A stretch of 64,000 bases of DNA from Lachnospiraceae bacterium JLR.KK002 (GTDB lineage Bacteria; Bacillota; Clostridia; Lachnospirales; Lachnospiraceae): assembly GCA_036941025.1 (NCBI GenBank), contig JAYMNP010000001.1, positions 434,001 through 498,000 on the forward strand, in the 5' to 3' direction. The notes below the pieces were generated by a model. It saw only the letters and a program-made list of their open reading frames with translations. It was not told where the DNA came from and ran no database searches. Positions 44,552 to 53,269 of this stretch are shown piece after piece (positions within the stretch are counted from its first letter, which is position 1; every line of letters starts with the position of its first letter). Both the position numbers and the translations under genes were made by a program.

Positions 44552-45862
44552 ATGATGTTTGAGGAAGCATTACTGGAAAAAGTGGATATCTGCAACGAAA
44601 TCCTGCGGGACGTAAGAAGTGAACTGTATCTGAATCTGCGGTTTCTGGATGTGGCCCTGCACAGCCTGGAGCCGGAGCCTTCCATGGCCCTGAGGACTGC
44701 GGCCACAGATGGTCTTCTCTATCGTTATAATCCGGAATTTCTTGCCGGGCAGTATAAAATCGGGACGGTGCCGGTGAACCGCTGTTATCTCCACAGTATC
44801 CTGCACTGCCTGTATGGGCATATCTGGAAACAGAGGCAGGAAGAAGAACTTATGTACTGGAATCTTGCCTGTGACATTGCGGCGGAATACGTGCTGGACA
44901 GCCTGCCTCTGCGGTGTCTGCGCAATCCTCCCAAACCTTACCGCCGGGCGGTCTACGACGGTCTCATGAAAAAAATTCCGGTGATTCACGGGGAGGGAGT
45001 GTTTCATTTGCTGCAGAAAGCAGAGCCTGATATCCGGGTGACAGCCAGACTGATACAGGAATTTACCGTGGATGATCATATGCTCTGGCAGCGGGAGCCT
45101 TCCGGGCCGAAATCTCCCCTGGAGCAGCAGAACCGCTGGCAGGAGATTCGGGATAAAATGGAGACGGAGCTGGAGACTTTTTCCAAAGAGGCAGCGGAGG
45201 ATTCCAGAGGGCTGCAGGAACAGCTTCGGGTGGAGAACCGGGAACGGTATGATTACCGGGAGTTTCTGAGAAAGTTTTGTGTGCTGAAAGAAGAAATGCA
45301 GGTGGATCTGGACAGTTTTGACTATATCTTTTACAATTACGGCATGGAATTATATGGGAATATGCCCCTGATTGAGCACCAGGAGACCCGTGAAATGCAG
45401 AAAATCGAAGATTTTGTGATTGTGATTGACACCTCCATGTCCTGCAAGGCAGTGCTGGTGCGGAAATTTCTGGAGGAGACTTACAGTATCTTAAGCCAGT
45501 CGGAATCTTTTTACCGCAGGTTCTGCATTCATATCATCCAGTGCGACGAGCGGGTGCAGTCGGATGTGGAGATAGAAAACCGGCGTCAGCTTGAGGAATA
45601 TATGGAGCAGTTCCAGTTGAAGGGCATGGGCGGCACGGATTTCCGTCCGGCTTTTTCCTATGTAAATACTCTTCTGGAGAAAAAGAGTTTCCAAAAGCTC
45701 CGGGGACTGATTTATTTTACGGACGGATATGGAATCTATCCCCTGAAAAAACCGGTGTATGATACAGCCTTTGTATTTTTCCGGGAAGATTATCAGGATG
45801 TGGACGTGCCTCCCTGGGCCATCAAACTGATTCTGGGAGAAGAAGAACTGCAGACATTATGA
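44552..45862 (+). CDS. DUF2201-type putative metallopeptidase with VWA-like domain
   Basis: The N-terminal half has a His cluster His81-Ser-Ile-Leu-His85-x4-His90 (HSILHCLYGH), the zinc-peptidase-like core of the DUF2201 family. The C-terminal half is a von Willebrand A-like fold: VIVIDTSMSCKAVLV with MIDAS-type Asp293-x-Ser-x-Ser, then GMGGTDFRPAFSYV and LIYFTDGYG. The family is regularly paired with a MoxR AAA+ ATPase, which follows here after ~20 bp. MoxR-VWA pairs act as chaperone-like machines that mature or remodel protein complexes. The second ATG (44555) is an equally possible start. Confidence 0.8.
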   Translation: MMFEEALLEKVDICNEILRDVRSELYLNLRFLDVALHSLEPEPSMALRTAATDGLLYRYNPEFLAGQYKIGTVPVNRCYLHSILHCLYGHIWKQRQEEELMYWNLACDIAAEYVLDSLPLRCLRNPPKPYRRAVYDGLMKKIPVIHGEGVFHLLQKAEPDIRVTARLIQEFTVDDHMLWQREPSGPKSPLEQQNRWQEIRDKMETELETFSKEAAEDSRGLQEQLRVENRERYDYREFLRKFCVLKEEMQVDLDSFDYIFYNYGMELYGNMPLIEHQETREMQKIEDFVIVIDTSMSCKAVLVRKFLEETYSILSQSESFYRRFCIHIIQCDERVQSDVEIENRRQLEEYMEQFQLKGMGGTDFRPAFSYVNTLLEKKSFQKLRGLIYFTDGYGIYPLKKPVYDTAFVFFREDYQDVDVPPWAIKLILGEEELQTL

Positions 45863-45881
45863 GAAAGAGGGACATAAGATT

Positions 45882-47387
45882 ATGAATATCAGACGAGTGA
45901 AGGAAGAAATCAGAAACACCATAGAGGCTTATCTGAAAAAAGATACGTTCGGGGCTTATGAAATCCCTTCCATCCGCCAGCGTCCGGTGCTTCTGCTGGG
46001 GCCTCCCGGCGTGGGCAAAACCCAGATTATGGAACAGATTTCCAGAGAGTGCGGAATCGGGCTGGTAGCCTATACGATTACCCATCATACCAGACAGAGC
46101 GCCATTGGCCTTCCTTTTATTTCCAGAAAACAATACGGCGGCCGGGAATACGCGGTGACGGAATACACCATGAGTGAGATTGTGGCTTCCATTTACGATA
46201 AAATGGAGCAGACCGGCCTGAGAGAGGGAATTCTGTTCATTGATGAGATTAACTGCGTATCGGAAACCCTGGCGCCGGCCATGCTGCAGTTTCTGCAATG
46301 CAAATCCTTCGGCAACCATAAGATTCCCGAAGGCTGGGTGATTGTGGCGGCCGGGAATCCCCCGGAATACAACAAATCCGTCCGGGAATTCGACGTGGTG
46401 ACCATGGACCGGGTGAAAAAGATAGAGGTGGAAGCAGATTTCGAGGTATGGAAGGAGTACGCTTACCATCAGGGAATCCATGGGGCTGTGATTTCCTATC
46501 TGAATACCAGAAAACAGCATTTTTACCAGATGGAAACCACCATAGACGGAAGGAATTTTGCCACTCCCAGAGGCTGGGAGGATTTGTCTGATTTTATAAA
46601 AGTGTACCGGCAGCTTGGGAAAACCGTGGACAGGGAAGTGGTGGGTCAGTATATCCAGTTTCCGAAAATCGCGAAAGATTTTGCCAACTATCTGGAATTA
46701 TATGATAAATATCAGACGGATTACCAGATGGATGAGATTTTTCAGGGGCGGCCGGATGAAATCCTGCTGAAAAAAATTGCCCATGCTTCCTTTGACGAGC
46801 GTCTCAGCGTTCTGGGATTGATTCTTTCCAGAGTCAATGAAGAACTGAAAAAGGCGGTTCAGCGGGAAGACTACATGGAAATGCTGCAGTCCTGCCTGCT
46901 GGAGTTCCGGGAACTGACAGAAGCAGCTTCTGCAACAGCGGAAGGCGGCCAGTTGTTTGAATGCGTGTGCCGGAAATTAAATACAGATTATACTAATAAG
47001 CGAAAAGCGGAACTGCTCGCCCGTGAGGAAGAACGACAGTACCGCAGACTGATTCAGACCATGGAAAGATTTTTACAGACCCTGAAACTGGAACCGGCCG
47101 GAGAACCCAAAGAAGCATTTTGGCGTGTCAGAGAGCTGTTTGAAGGAGAAAATCAGAGCTACGAGAGGCAGCAGGAACTGGCCCTGCAGACGCTGGAATA
47201 CGCCTTTGACTTCCTGGAAGGAGCTTTCGGCACCGGACAGGAACTGGTTATGTTTATCACAGAGCTGAATTCCGGATATTACAGCGTAAGATTTCTGCAG
47301 AATGGCGGCTGTGAACGGTATTACCGGTATAACCGGGAACTGCTGTTTGATGAAAAGCGCAGGAAACTGCTGGAGCGGCTGGAGTAG
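45882..47387 (+). CDS. MoxR-family AAA+ ATPase
   Basis: Walker A GPPGVGKT (40-47) and Walker B ILFIDEINCVSETLAPAMLQFLQ, followed by sensor 1 VIVAAGNPPEYNKSVREFDVVTMDRVKKIEVE, place it in the MoxR branch. At 501 residues it is longer than usual (~320-380), with an extra helical C-terminal part. It works with the VWA protein upstream. The MITE copy 2 inserted immediately after its stop codon: the 12-bp target duplication starts at the last base of the TAG. Confidence 0.85.
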   Translation: MNIRRVKEEIRNTIEAYLKKDTFGAYEIPSIRQRPVLLLGPPGVGKTQIMEQISRECGIGLVAYTITHHTRQSAIGLPFISRKQYGGREYAVTEYTMSEIVASIYDKMEQTGLREGILFIDEINCVSETLAPAMLQFLQCKSFGNHKIPEGWVIVAAGNPPEYNKSVREFDVVTMDRVKKIEVEADFEVWKEYAYHQGIHGAVISYLNTRKQHFYQMETTIDGRNFATPRGWEDLSDFIKVYRQLGKTVDREVVGQYIQFPKIAKDFANYLELYDKYQTDYQMDEIFQGRPDEILLKKIAHASFDERLSVLGLILSRVNEELKKAVQREDYMEMLQSCLLEFRELTEAASATAEGGQLFECVCRKLNTDYTNKRKAELLAREEERQYRRLIQTMERFLQTLKLEPAGEPKEAFWRVRELFEGENQSYERQQELALQTLEYAFDFLEGAFGTGQELVMFITELNSGYYSVRFLQNGGCERYYRYNRELLFDEKRRKLLERLE

Positions 47388-47398
47388 AAATATTGCAC

Positions 47399-47685
47399 GC
47401 AGGCAATTGCGAAACTCAATAATTGTACTAATTTCATGTACAATTCGGTGAATTTGAGTACAAATGTTTTCCTCATGCAAAAGGTGAGAAATGCATTTCA
47501 GCACCATGGAAGCGAGACTTAAAAGAGAATGGAAGCCTTTGCTGACATGCTCTTTCGTAGTCAAAGGCTCGCTGGAATGTTCGGTGCGTCCGGCATTTCG
47601 GCCTTTTCGTATGATGAAAATATTTCATGGAAAGTGTAGAAATTGTACATGAAATTTTGATAATCAGATAGTTTCGCAATTGCCT
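47399..47685. mobile_element. MITE-like element, copy 2 (287 bp)
   Basis: It has the same ends as copy 1 at 16760-17045 (CAGGCAATTGCGAAACT...AGTTTCGCAATTGCCTG) and a near-identical interior. It is flanked by a different 12-bp direct repeat, GAAATATTGCAC, at 47387-47398 and 47686-47697. No transposase is present. Confidence 0.85.
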
Positions 47686-47715
47686 GAAATATTGCACAGG
47701 AAGAAAGGAGACACT

Positions 47716-48387
47716 ATGAGAAAGACAACGATTCTCTTTGATTTGGACGGAACGCTGGTCAATACGGAAGAGGGTGTTGGAAAAAGCGTGCGGTACGCAC
47801 TGGATAAATATGGAATACCGGAACCGGACAGAGCCACTATCCGACGATTTATCGGCCCCCTTCTGGCAGATTCTTTTCAGCGGGAATACGGGTTTTCCGA
47901 GGAAAAGGCAAAAGAGGCGGATCTGGTTTTCCGGGAACGTTATGAAACCATCGGACTGTTTGAATGTGAGCTGTTTCCCGGTGTGGAAGAAGCATTAAAA
48001 ATTCTGAAGGAAAAAGGATATAAAATCAGCGTGGCCTCCTCGAAGGAGGAAGTGCCCTGCCGCCGGATTCTGGAACGCCTTGGCGTGGCTCAGTATTTCG
48101 ATTTGATAGGGGGAGCCAGACTGAAAGAAAATATAGGCACCAAGATAGAAGTGCTGCATGACGTTATGAAACGTCTCGGCATTTCCCATAAGGAAGAAGT
48201 GGTGCTGATTGGAGACAGCCGGTATGACGCCAGGGGAGCCAGAGAGGCGGGCATTGACTGTATCGGTGTTTCCTATGGATTTGAGGAAGATTTTGAGGAA
48301 ATGAGAAAAGCCGGGGTAACGGAAATCTTTGATACGCTGGCGGAGGTAATTGAGTATCTGGAAAGGAGCAGGGAAGATGAGTATTAG
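47716..48387 (+). CDS. HAD-superfamily phosphatase (phosphoglycolate-phosphatase-like)
   Basis: Motif I TILFDLDGTLVNT, motif II ISVASSKEE, Lys in TKIEVL, and motif IV VLIGDSRYDARGAREAGIDCIGVSYGF define a HAD IA enzyme of 223 residues with a helical cap. The substrate may be phosphoglycolate or another small phosphomonoester. ATG 47716 follows AAAGGAG, part of the sequence just behind the MITE target repeat, so its 5' region was altered by that insertion. It overlaps ddh by 11 bp. Confidence 0.88.
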   Translation: MRKTTILFDLDGTLVNTEEGVGKSVRYALDKYGIPEPDRATIRRFIGPLLADSFQREYGFSEEKAKEADLVFRERYETIGLFECELFPGVEEALKILKEKGYKISVASSKEEVPCRRILERLGVAQYFDLIGGARLKENIGTKIEVLHDVMKRLGISHKEEVVLIGDSRYDARGAREAGIDCIGVSYGFEEDFEEMRKAGVTEIFDTLAEVIEYLERSREDEY

Positions 48388-49363
48388 AATTGGTATTTCA
48401 GGTTATGGAAATCTCGGAAGAGGCGTGGAGTGTGCGGTGAAACAGAATCCCGATATGGAGCTTGCGGCGGTATTTACCAGAAGGGAGCCGGAATCCCTTT
48501 CCATTCTCACAAAAGAAGCGGCTGTATGCCACGTTTCTCAGGCGGAGGAATGGAAAGATAAGATTGATGTAATGATTCTCTGCGGTGGGAGCGCCACGGA
48601 CCTGCCGGAGCAGACGCCGGAGTATGCGAAATATTTCAATGTGGTGGACAGCTTTGACACTCATGCAAAAATTCCGGAGCATTTTGCGAATGTGGATGCG
48701 GCTGCAAAAGAAAACGGGCACGTGGGAATTATTTCTGTGGGCTGGGATCCTGGTATGTTTTCCTTAAACCGCATGTACGCCAATGCAATTCTGCCGGAAG
48801 GGAAAGACTATACGTTCTGGGGAAAGGGCGTCAGCCAGGGCCACTCGGACGCTGTACGCCGGATTCCGGGCGTGAAAAATGCAAAGCAGTACACCATTCC
48901 GGTGGACAGCGCCCTGGACGCTGTACGGGCCGGGGAGAATCCGGAGCTTACCACAAGACAGAAACATACCAGAGAATGTTTTGTGGTGCTGGAAGAGGGA
49001 GCAGACGGGGCGAAAGTGGAAGAAGCCATTAAGACCATGCCCAATTATTTTGCAGATTATGATACAACGGTGCATTTTATCAGTGAGGAAGAGCTGCTGA
49101 AAAATCACAGCGGGATTCCCCATGGAGGATTTGTCATCCGCTCCGGTAAAACCGGCCGGGAACAGGAACACAGCCACGTGATTGAATACAGCCTGAAACT
49201 GGATTCCAATCCGGAATTTACCGCCAGTGTGATTGCAGCCTATGCCAGAGCAGCTTACCGTCTGGCGCAGGAAGGACAGACGGGATGCAAAACCGTATTT
49301 GATGTTGCACCGGCTTATCTCAGTGCCCGGAGCGGGGAGGAACTGCGGAAGCATTTGCTGTAA
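48377..49363 (+). CDS. ddh: meso-Diaminopimelate D-dehydrogenase
   Basis: This NADPH enzyme makes meso-DAP directly from tetrahydrodipicolinate, feeding lysine and peptidoglycan synthesis. The Rossmann start IGISGYGNLGRGVECAV, then VVDSFDTHAKIP, SVGWDPGMFSLNRMYANA and WGKGVSQGHSDAVRRIPGVKNA are diagnostic of Ddh. The length (328 residues) is normal. It is probably co-transcribed with the preceding HAD gene. Confidence 0.96.
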   Translation: MSIRIGISGYGNLGRGVECAVKQNPDMELAAVFTRREPESLSILTKEAAVCHVSQAEEWKDKIDVMILCGGSATDLPEQTPEYAKYFNVVDSFDTHAKIPEHFANVDAAAKENGHVGIISVGWDPGMFSLNRMYANAILPEGKDYTFWGKGVSQGHSDAVRRIPGVKNAKQYTIPVDSALDAVRAGENPELTTRQKHTRECFVVLEEGADGAKVEEAIKTMPNYFADYDTTVHFISEEELLKNHSGIPHGGFVIRSGKTGREQEHSHVIEYSLKLDSNPEFTASVIAAYARAAYRLAQEGQTGCKTVFDVAPAYLSARSGEELRKHLL

Positions 49364-49447
49364 AGGGTTGGAATGATTGATTTAATTTTATTTAACGATT
49401 CCGTTTCTATAGTAGAGTATATGTTGTATTTTTAAAAGGTTTGAGTC

Positions 49448-49489
49448 ATATCCCATCAATCTAATGAATATATGGATTGATGGGATATG
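49448..49489 (+). terminator. Long hairpin after ddh
   Basis: CATATCCCATCAATC (49448-49462) pairs perfectly with GATTGATGGGATATG (49475-49489), a 15-bp stem. The downstream T content is modest. It marks the border of the AT-rich island. Confidence 0.6.
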
Positions 49490-49582
49490 TGATATTTATG
49501 CATAAAACAGGAAAAAAATGGTGGAATATATACGGAAAAAGAATTATAATTGCTATAACAAATGAAGGGGAGGTAAAAATAC

Positions 49583-51577
49583 TTGAGAAAAGGCATTTAT
49601 CTGAATGATACTATTCATGGTTTGGTTGCATTGTCTGAGTATGAAAAGAGAATTATTTCTACTATAGGTTTTAACCGTTTGCATGATGTGTATCAGAATT
49701 CAACAGTTTATCTTACATTTCCGACTAACAGAACAAAGCGTTTTGAGCATTCTATTGGGACTATGAAACTTTGTTCAGATATGTTTTTTTATTCTGTATT
49801 GAACGCATCTGAAGAAATGTTGGATAAAATGTATCAAATTTTTGAGAATGAGTTTTCAGAGATTTTAGGGGAAATAAAAGAAAAACCAGATTTTTGTGAT
49901 CAGAAGTTAGGAGGAGTAACTCCGGGAGAAATGCCTCAAATTGATTTTGATAAATTGCGGCATTCGCTGATACCTAATAATGTGTCCTCTGAATATCAGA
50001 TTATCCACATTATTTTAATTCAGGCGATTCGGGCAGCGGCATTGCTGCATGATATTGGGCATCCGCCCTTTAGCCACGTTGTTGAGTATGCTTTAAAAGC
50101 GGTTTATCAGGAATACAAAAGTTTTGAGAGCACTGACAATCATAATCTTCAGAAGTATTTGGAAATTATGTCTAAATATTTTGAAGATAATAAGAAACTT
50201 CATGAACAAATGGGTGACGAAATAAGTAATAGTATACTATCAGAAATAATAACAAGAATTACGGATGAATATGAGAGATATAATGAAAATTTATTTGAAG
50301 TTCTTGTTTGGGAAAGCGTGAAAAGAATTTTTCAGGAAAAAGGTGCATTTGGCTCGTTGCATAGAATAATTGACAGCAGTCTCGATGGAGACAGACTGGA
50401 TTATGTAACAAGAGATTCCATTAATTCAGGAATGAATTCAGGACAGATTGACTATACAAGAATTATTAATGATATGCAATTAATAGTAAATGGAGAAGAA
50501 ATTTTGTTTTGTATTCCTCTGAAAGCGGTTAACTCTGTAGAGGATTTCATTAAACGTCGTTTTAATATATATAAGGATATTATTTACCATCACAGAGTCA
50601 TTAAAACAGATTATTTACTGGAGTATACAGTAAGGGATCTTGTTAAAGAATATCTAAGTAAGCAGTCTGAAGAACCAAATCATCAAAATAATAAAGTAGT
50701 AATTCCTTTTGATGTGTCAGGATTATGGTTTCCATTAGGCAACGCTACAACTGTGGAAAAATCAAATGCGTTGTCACAATGGAATGATTCGTGGCTGATG
50801 ACCGTATTAAAACAAATTTTTTATACGGAATATTATCGTAATAAAAATATAAAAAAAGGTTCATCAGAATACATTTTATCACAGCGATTATCCGAATTAT
50901 TGCGTAATAACAAATGTTATTATTCTCTGATTAAACGTAGTGAGAATTTTAAGACTATTGATGATGCTGTAAAGGAAACTTTGTTACGAAGTAAGGAGGC
51001 TATTGGAAAAATTGTTTTAAAAGTGAATACATTGTCCGGTCAGTCAGGATTAGCTGCACCACCAGATGGTACTATGGTGGATATGAGTGCAACTTTGGAT
51101 TTTATTGATGAAATTTTAGGCGGTACGGCCAAAGCTGCCGGAGGATTTGTAATGTCTTTTATTTCCAAACATTATAAGGCGATAGGAATGAGTTCTATAG
51201 AAACGCTTATACGGGATATTGTTACAGAAGAAACACAAAATATGTTTGTTAATGTAGAACTATATGATACAATTGTTGTATTTAAAAGTATTTCTATTGG
51301 GTTGGATCAGCCAATATACTTTTATGATAATTATGGAAATATATCTATATTAGATGAAATAAGTGGGATTTCTGATATATTGAGGCTTGATGCCGATTAT
51401 TTGCCGGTTTTTTATATTTACGTATTGATGAAAGATGGAAGTTCTATAATAAAAGAAAAGAGAGATGAGCTTTTGGGAAAAATAGGAAACAGAATAGGCA
51501 ATATGATTGTTCAAAAGATAATTGAAGCACTTAAAAAAAGAATAAATGAAATGGAGGAGCAAATATGTGTAGAGTAG
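49583..51577 (+). CDS. HD-domain phosphohydrolase (SAMHD1/dGTPase-like), AT-rich accessory gene
   Basis: The TTG start at 49583 follows GGGGAGG by ~10 nt. The 664-residue protein has an N-terminal HD domain of the COG1078/SAMHD1 type: FEHSIGT (His56), AALLHDIGHPPFSH (His156-Asp157) and the late Asp in SLDGDRLDYVTRDS. Related proteins are dNTP triphosphohydrolases or other phosphohydrolases, some of them antiviral. The C-terminal ~250 residues are unknown. The gene is visibly AT-rich compared with its neighbours and overlaps a small gene by 13 bp, so the pair looks horizontally acquired. It may act in defence or nucleotide control. Confidence 0.8.
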   Translation: MRKGIYLNDTIHGLVALSEYEKRIISTIGFNRLHDVYQNSTVYLTFPTNRTKRFEHSIGTMKLCSDMFFYSVLNASEEMLDKMYQIFENEFSEILGEIKEKPDFCDQKLGGVTPGEMPQIDFDKLRHSLIPNNVSSEYQIIHIILIQAIRAAALLHDIGHPPFSHVVEYALKAVYQEYKSFESTDNHNLQKYLEIMSKYFEDNKKLHEQMGDEISNSILSEIITRITDEYERYNENLFEVLVWESVKRIFQEKGAFGSLHRIIDSSLDGDRLDYVTRDSINSGMNSGQIDYTRIINDMQLIVNGEEILFCIPLKAVNSVEDFIKRRFNIYKDIIYHHRVIKTDYLLEYTVRDLVKEYLSKQSEEPNHQNNKVVIPFDVSGLWFPLGNATTVEKSNALSQWNDSWLMTVLKQIFYTEYYRNKNIKKGSSEYILSQRLSELLRNNKCYYSLIKRSENFKTIDDAVKETLLRSKEAIGKIVLKVNTLSGQSGLAAPPDGTMVDMSATLDFIDEILGGTAKAAGGFVMSFISKHYKAIGMSSIETLIRDIVTEETQNMFVNVELYDTIVVFKSISIGLDQPIYFYDNYGNISILDEISGISDILRLDADYLPVFYIYVLMKDGSSIIKEKRDELLGKIGNRIGNMIVQKIIEALKKRINEMEEQICVE

Positions 51578-51792
51578 TAATAAGCAATTCTAAAAGAGAG
51601 GCAGAATTTATAATTTATAATCATCTTTTCTCAAAAAAGAATTATAGGTTCACAATTCCACAGCTTGTTGGAGAATTGCAGGAGTACAAACTAAATTTGT
51701 CTCAGGAATATGTTCAGGCAGAAATAGATGAGTTTGTTGAAGCAGGATTAATTCATCAGAAATTCAGAACCTATTCTACCTGTAGCAGGTAG
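51565..51792 (+). CDS. Small winged-helix-like partner of the HD protein (75 aa)
   Basis: Its start overlaps the 3' end of the HD gene, so the two are translationally coupled. The fold prediction by eye is three helices and a short hairpin (AEFIIYNHLFSKKNYRFTIPQLVGELQEYKLNLSQEYVQAEIDEFVEAGLIHQKFRTYS), like a winged helix without obvious DNA-contact residues. No known family is recognised. It may regulate the HD enzyme or the operon. A short stem (TTCTACCTG/CAGGTAGAA) at the stop may be a terminator. Confidence 0.6.
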   Translation: MCRVVISNSKREAEFIIYNHLFSKKNYRFTIPQLVGELQEYKLNLSQEYVQAEIDEFVEAGLIHQKFRTYSTCSR

Positions 51793-51800
51793 AATTTATA
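51774..51800 (+). terminator. Hairpin at the end of the HD operon
   Basis: TTCTACCTG (51774-51782) pairs with CAGGTAGAA (51786-51794). It is followed by TTTAT, a weak tract. Confidence 0.4.
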
Positions 51801-51971
51801 GTGGGAATACGGAGGTTTTTGTGTGAGTTTTTCCTGTTTTTCTAAGGCTGACTGTGAAATTACGGTTTTCAAAATGAAATGTAAAAGCAAGGCGAATATT
51901 GCTTCATAATTACAGGAAAATGCAGTTCTTTGAAGGTAGCGTTTGATAAGTGGCTGTTAATAAAAGAGATA

Positions 51972-51999
51972 TAAAGGGTTTTCCGGAAACTGCCGATAT
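51972..51999 (+). promoter_or_regulatory. Sigma-28 (FliA/SigD)-like promoter
   Basis: TAAA (51972-51975), 16 bases, GCCGATAT (51992-51999), a perfect -10 for the sigma-D/FliA class. A terminator hairpin begins only ~17 bases past the -10, so the main product would be a ~50-nt RNA, unless read-through reaches the gene at 52406. Confidence 0.55.
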
Positions 52000-52005
52000 G
52001 TACTT

Positions 52006-52058
52006 TAGCTACGGATGGCATTTATTTCCAGGGAGGATGGGAATAAGTGCCATTTTTT
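52006..52058 (+). ncRNA. Candidate sigma-28-driven short RNA with CsrA-like loop
   Basis: From the expected start of the sigma-28-like promoter to the T run the RNA is ~52 nt. It is mostly one hairpin: TGGCATTTATT (52016-52026) with AATAAGTGCCA (52042-52052), then six T. The 15-base loop holds GGGAGGATGGG, whose GAGGATG core resembles the GGA motif CsrA binds in loops. csrA lies 3.2 kb downstream. It may instead be an attenuated leader. This is inference from sequence only. Confidence 0.35.
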
Positions 52059-52059
52059 A

Positions 52060-52370
52060 TCTTATAAGACAAAAACAAAGATGCGCACTCGTGCAAGAGG
52101 AAAATGTCACTTCGTGACCGTCCTAAGGTATCCCCCAGGCAAGCCTGGTACCCCTTAGGACAAATCCGCACTCGGCGCAGCAAAGTGTTCAGGTCTACGC
52201 TCCGCTTCGGTCCGCGCTAAACGGACATCCACAGGATGTCCAGCGCCCCTCATGGATGAGGGGATGGGGAGTTGCTGTGGGCATGGCCACTTTGTTATCT
52301 TATAGGAAATACCGTGTTACTGTGAAGTGCTAAAGTATATAGATTTCCTATAAGATAAAACCATTATGCT
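52060..52370. repeat. Cluster of family B mosaic palindromic repeats
   Basis: The gap before the 52406 gene repeats blocks seen at 15022-15395: TGCGCACTCGTGC, GTCACTTCGTGAC, GCACTCGGCGCAGC, and terminal TCTTATAGGAAAT...TTTCCTATAAGATAAAA. Extra stems (CCTAAGG...CCTTAGG; GGACATCC...GGATGTCC) are interleaved. No gene is seen in it. Confidence 0.6.
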
Positions 52371-52405
52371 GCAGGAAAGGCATTCTTTTTTAAGGAGGAA
52401 ACATT

Positions 52406-53269
52406 ATGTCAGATAAAGTACAGGGAACTTTCGGAAACAGTTATTTTACACAGACAGTACAGGGCTATGCCGCAGGAGTAATACAGGAAGAAAAAAAGCA
52501 GGGAGCTTTCGGCGGAAAGCTGGCGGCGGAATACGCCCGCATGGAACAGGCAAGAATTCTGGATGAGATGGATCATTCTGCCGTGGAATACAGAGGTTAC
52601 GGGGCAGACGGCATGTGGAAAGGCAACTTTTTCTCCGGGGATGCTCAGAATCTGAAGGAAGCGTATGATGGCGATAAGGACGGACAGGAAAAACAGCAGG
52701 ATATGATGAAACATATATCTCCTGAGACAAAAGAAGCGGCAGTCCGGAAACTGACCGGGGACCGAAATGCGCCCTATTCCATACTGGCAGACGGAAACGG
52801 GGAGATAATTTATAATGGAGTAATCTTCCGCTGTGATTATGAAAATAACAGGCTCTGTCTGGGAGATGTGTCCAATCCGGATAACTGTCTGAATATCCCT
52901 CTGGAAAAAGGCGGCAGCCTGGTGGTAAACCGGAACAATATCGACGGGCTGGTGAAAGCCATCGGTATGTTTTCTCCGGCAGATGTGCGGCGGATTATGC
53001 AGGCTCTTGCCCAGGATGCGAAGGTGCGGCAGACAGAACTTCAGATTGAGGATGACACCAGCGGAGAGCAGGTTTTGGAAAAAGAAGATAAGAAAACCGG
53101 TGAAATGAAAGCACCGGGGGAAGACGATAAAAAAATCGGCGAAGAAAAAACGCCGGAAGAACATGGAAAGACCGGTCCGGTACAGACGTTGGAGCAGGAA
53201 AAAGAGGAATCCCATGAAAAAGCTGTGCAAAACCGGGAAAAGGAAGGAGAACATGAATCAGAAGAATAA
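52406..53269 (+). CDS. Hypothetical protein with acidic repeat-rich tail
   Basis: The 287-residue protein has no signal peptide or membrane span. Residues ~1-205 look globular (DKVQGTFGNSYFTQTVQGYAAG; FRCDYENNRLCLGDVSNPDNCLNIPLEKGG; FSPADVRRIMQALAQDAKV). The last ~80 are Glu/Lys-rich with repeated motifs (KKTGEMKAPGEDDKKIGEEKTPEEHGKTG). The style resembles the coiled-coil protein at 32816, and both lie behind sigma-28-like promoters. AAGGAGG precedes the ATG. It overlaps the CPBP protease gene by 17 bp. Family not recognised. Confidence 0.6.
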   Translation: MSDKVQGTFGNSYFTQTVQGYAAGVIQEEKKQGAFGGKLAAEYARMEQARILDEMDHSAVEYRGYGADGMWKGNFFSGDAQNLKEAYDGDKDGQEKQQDMMKHISPETKEAAVRKLTGDRNAPYSILADGNGEIIYNGVIFRCDYENNRLCLGDVSNPDNCLNIPLEKGGSLVVNRNNIDGLVKAIGMFSPADVRRIMQALAQDAKVRQTELQIEDDTSGEQVLEKEDKKTGEMKAPGEDDKKIGEEKTPEEHGKTGPVQTLEQEKEESHEKAVQNREKEGEHESEE

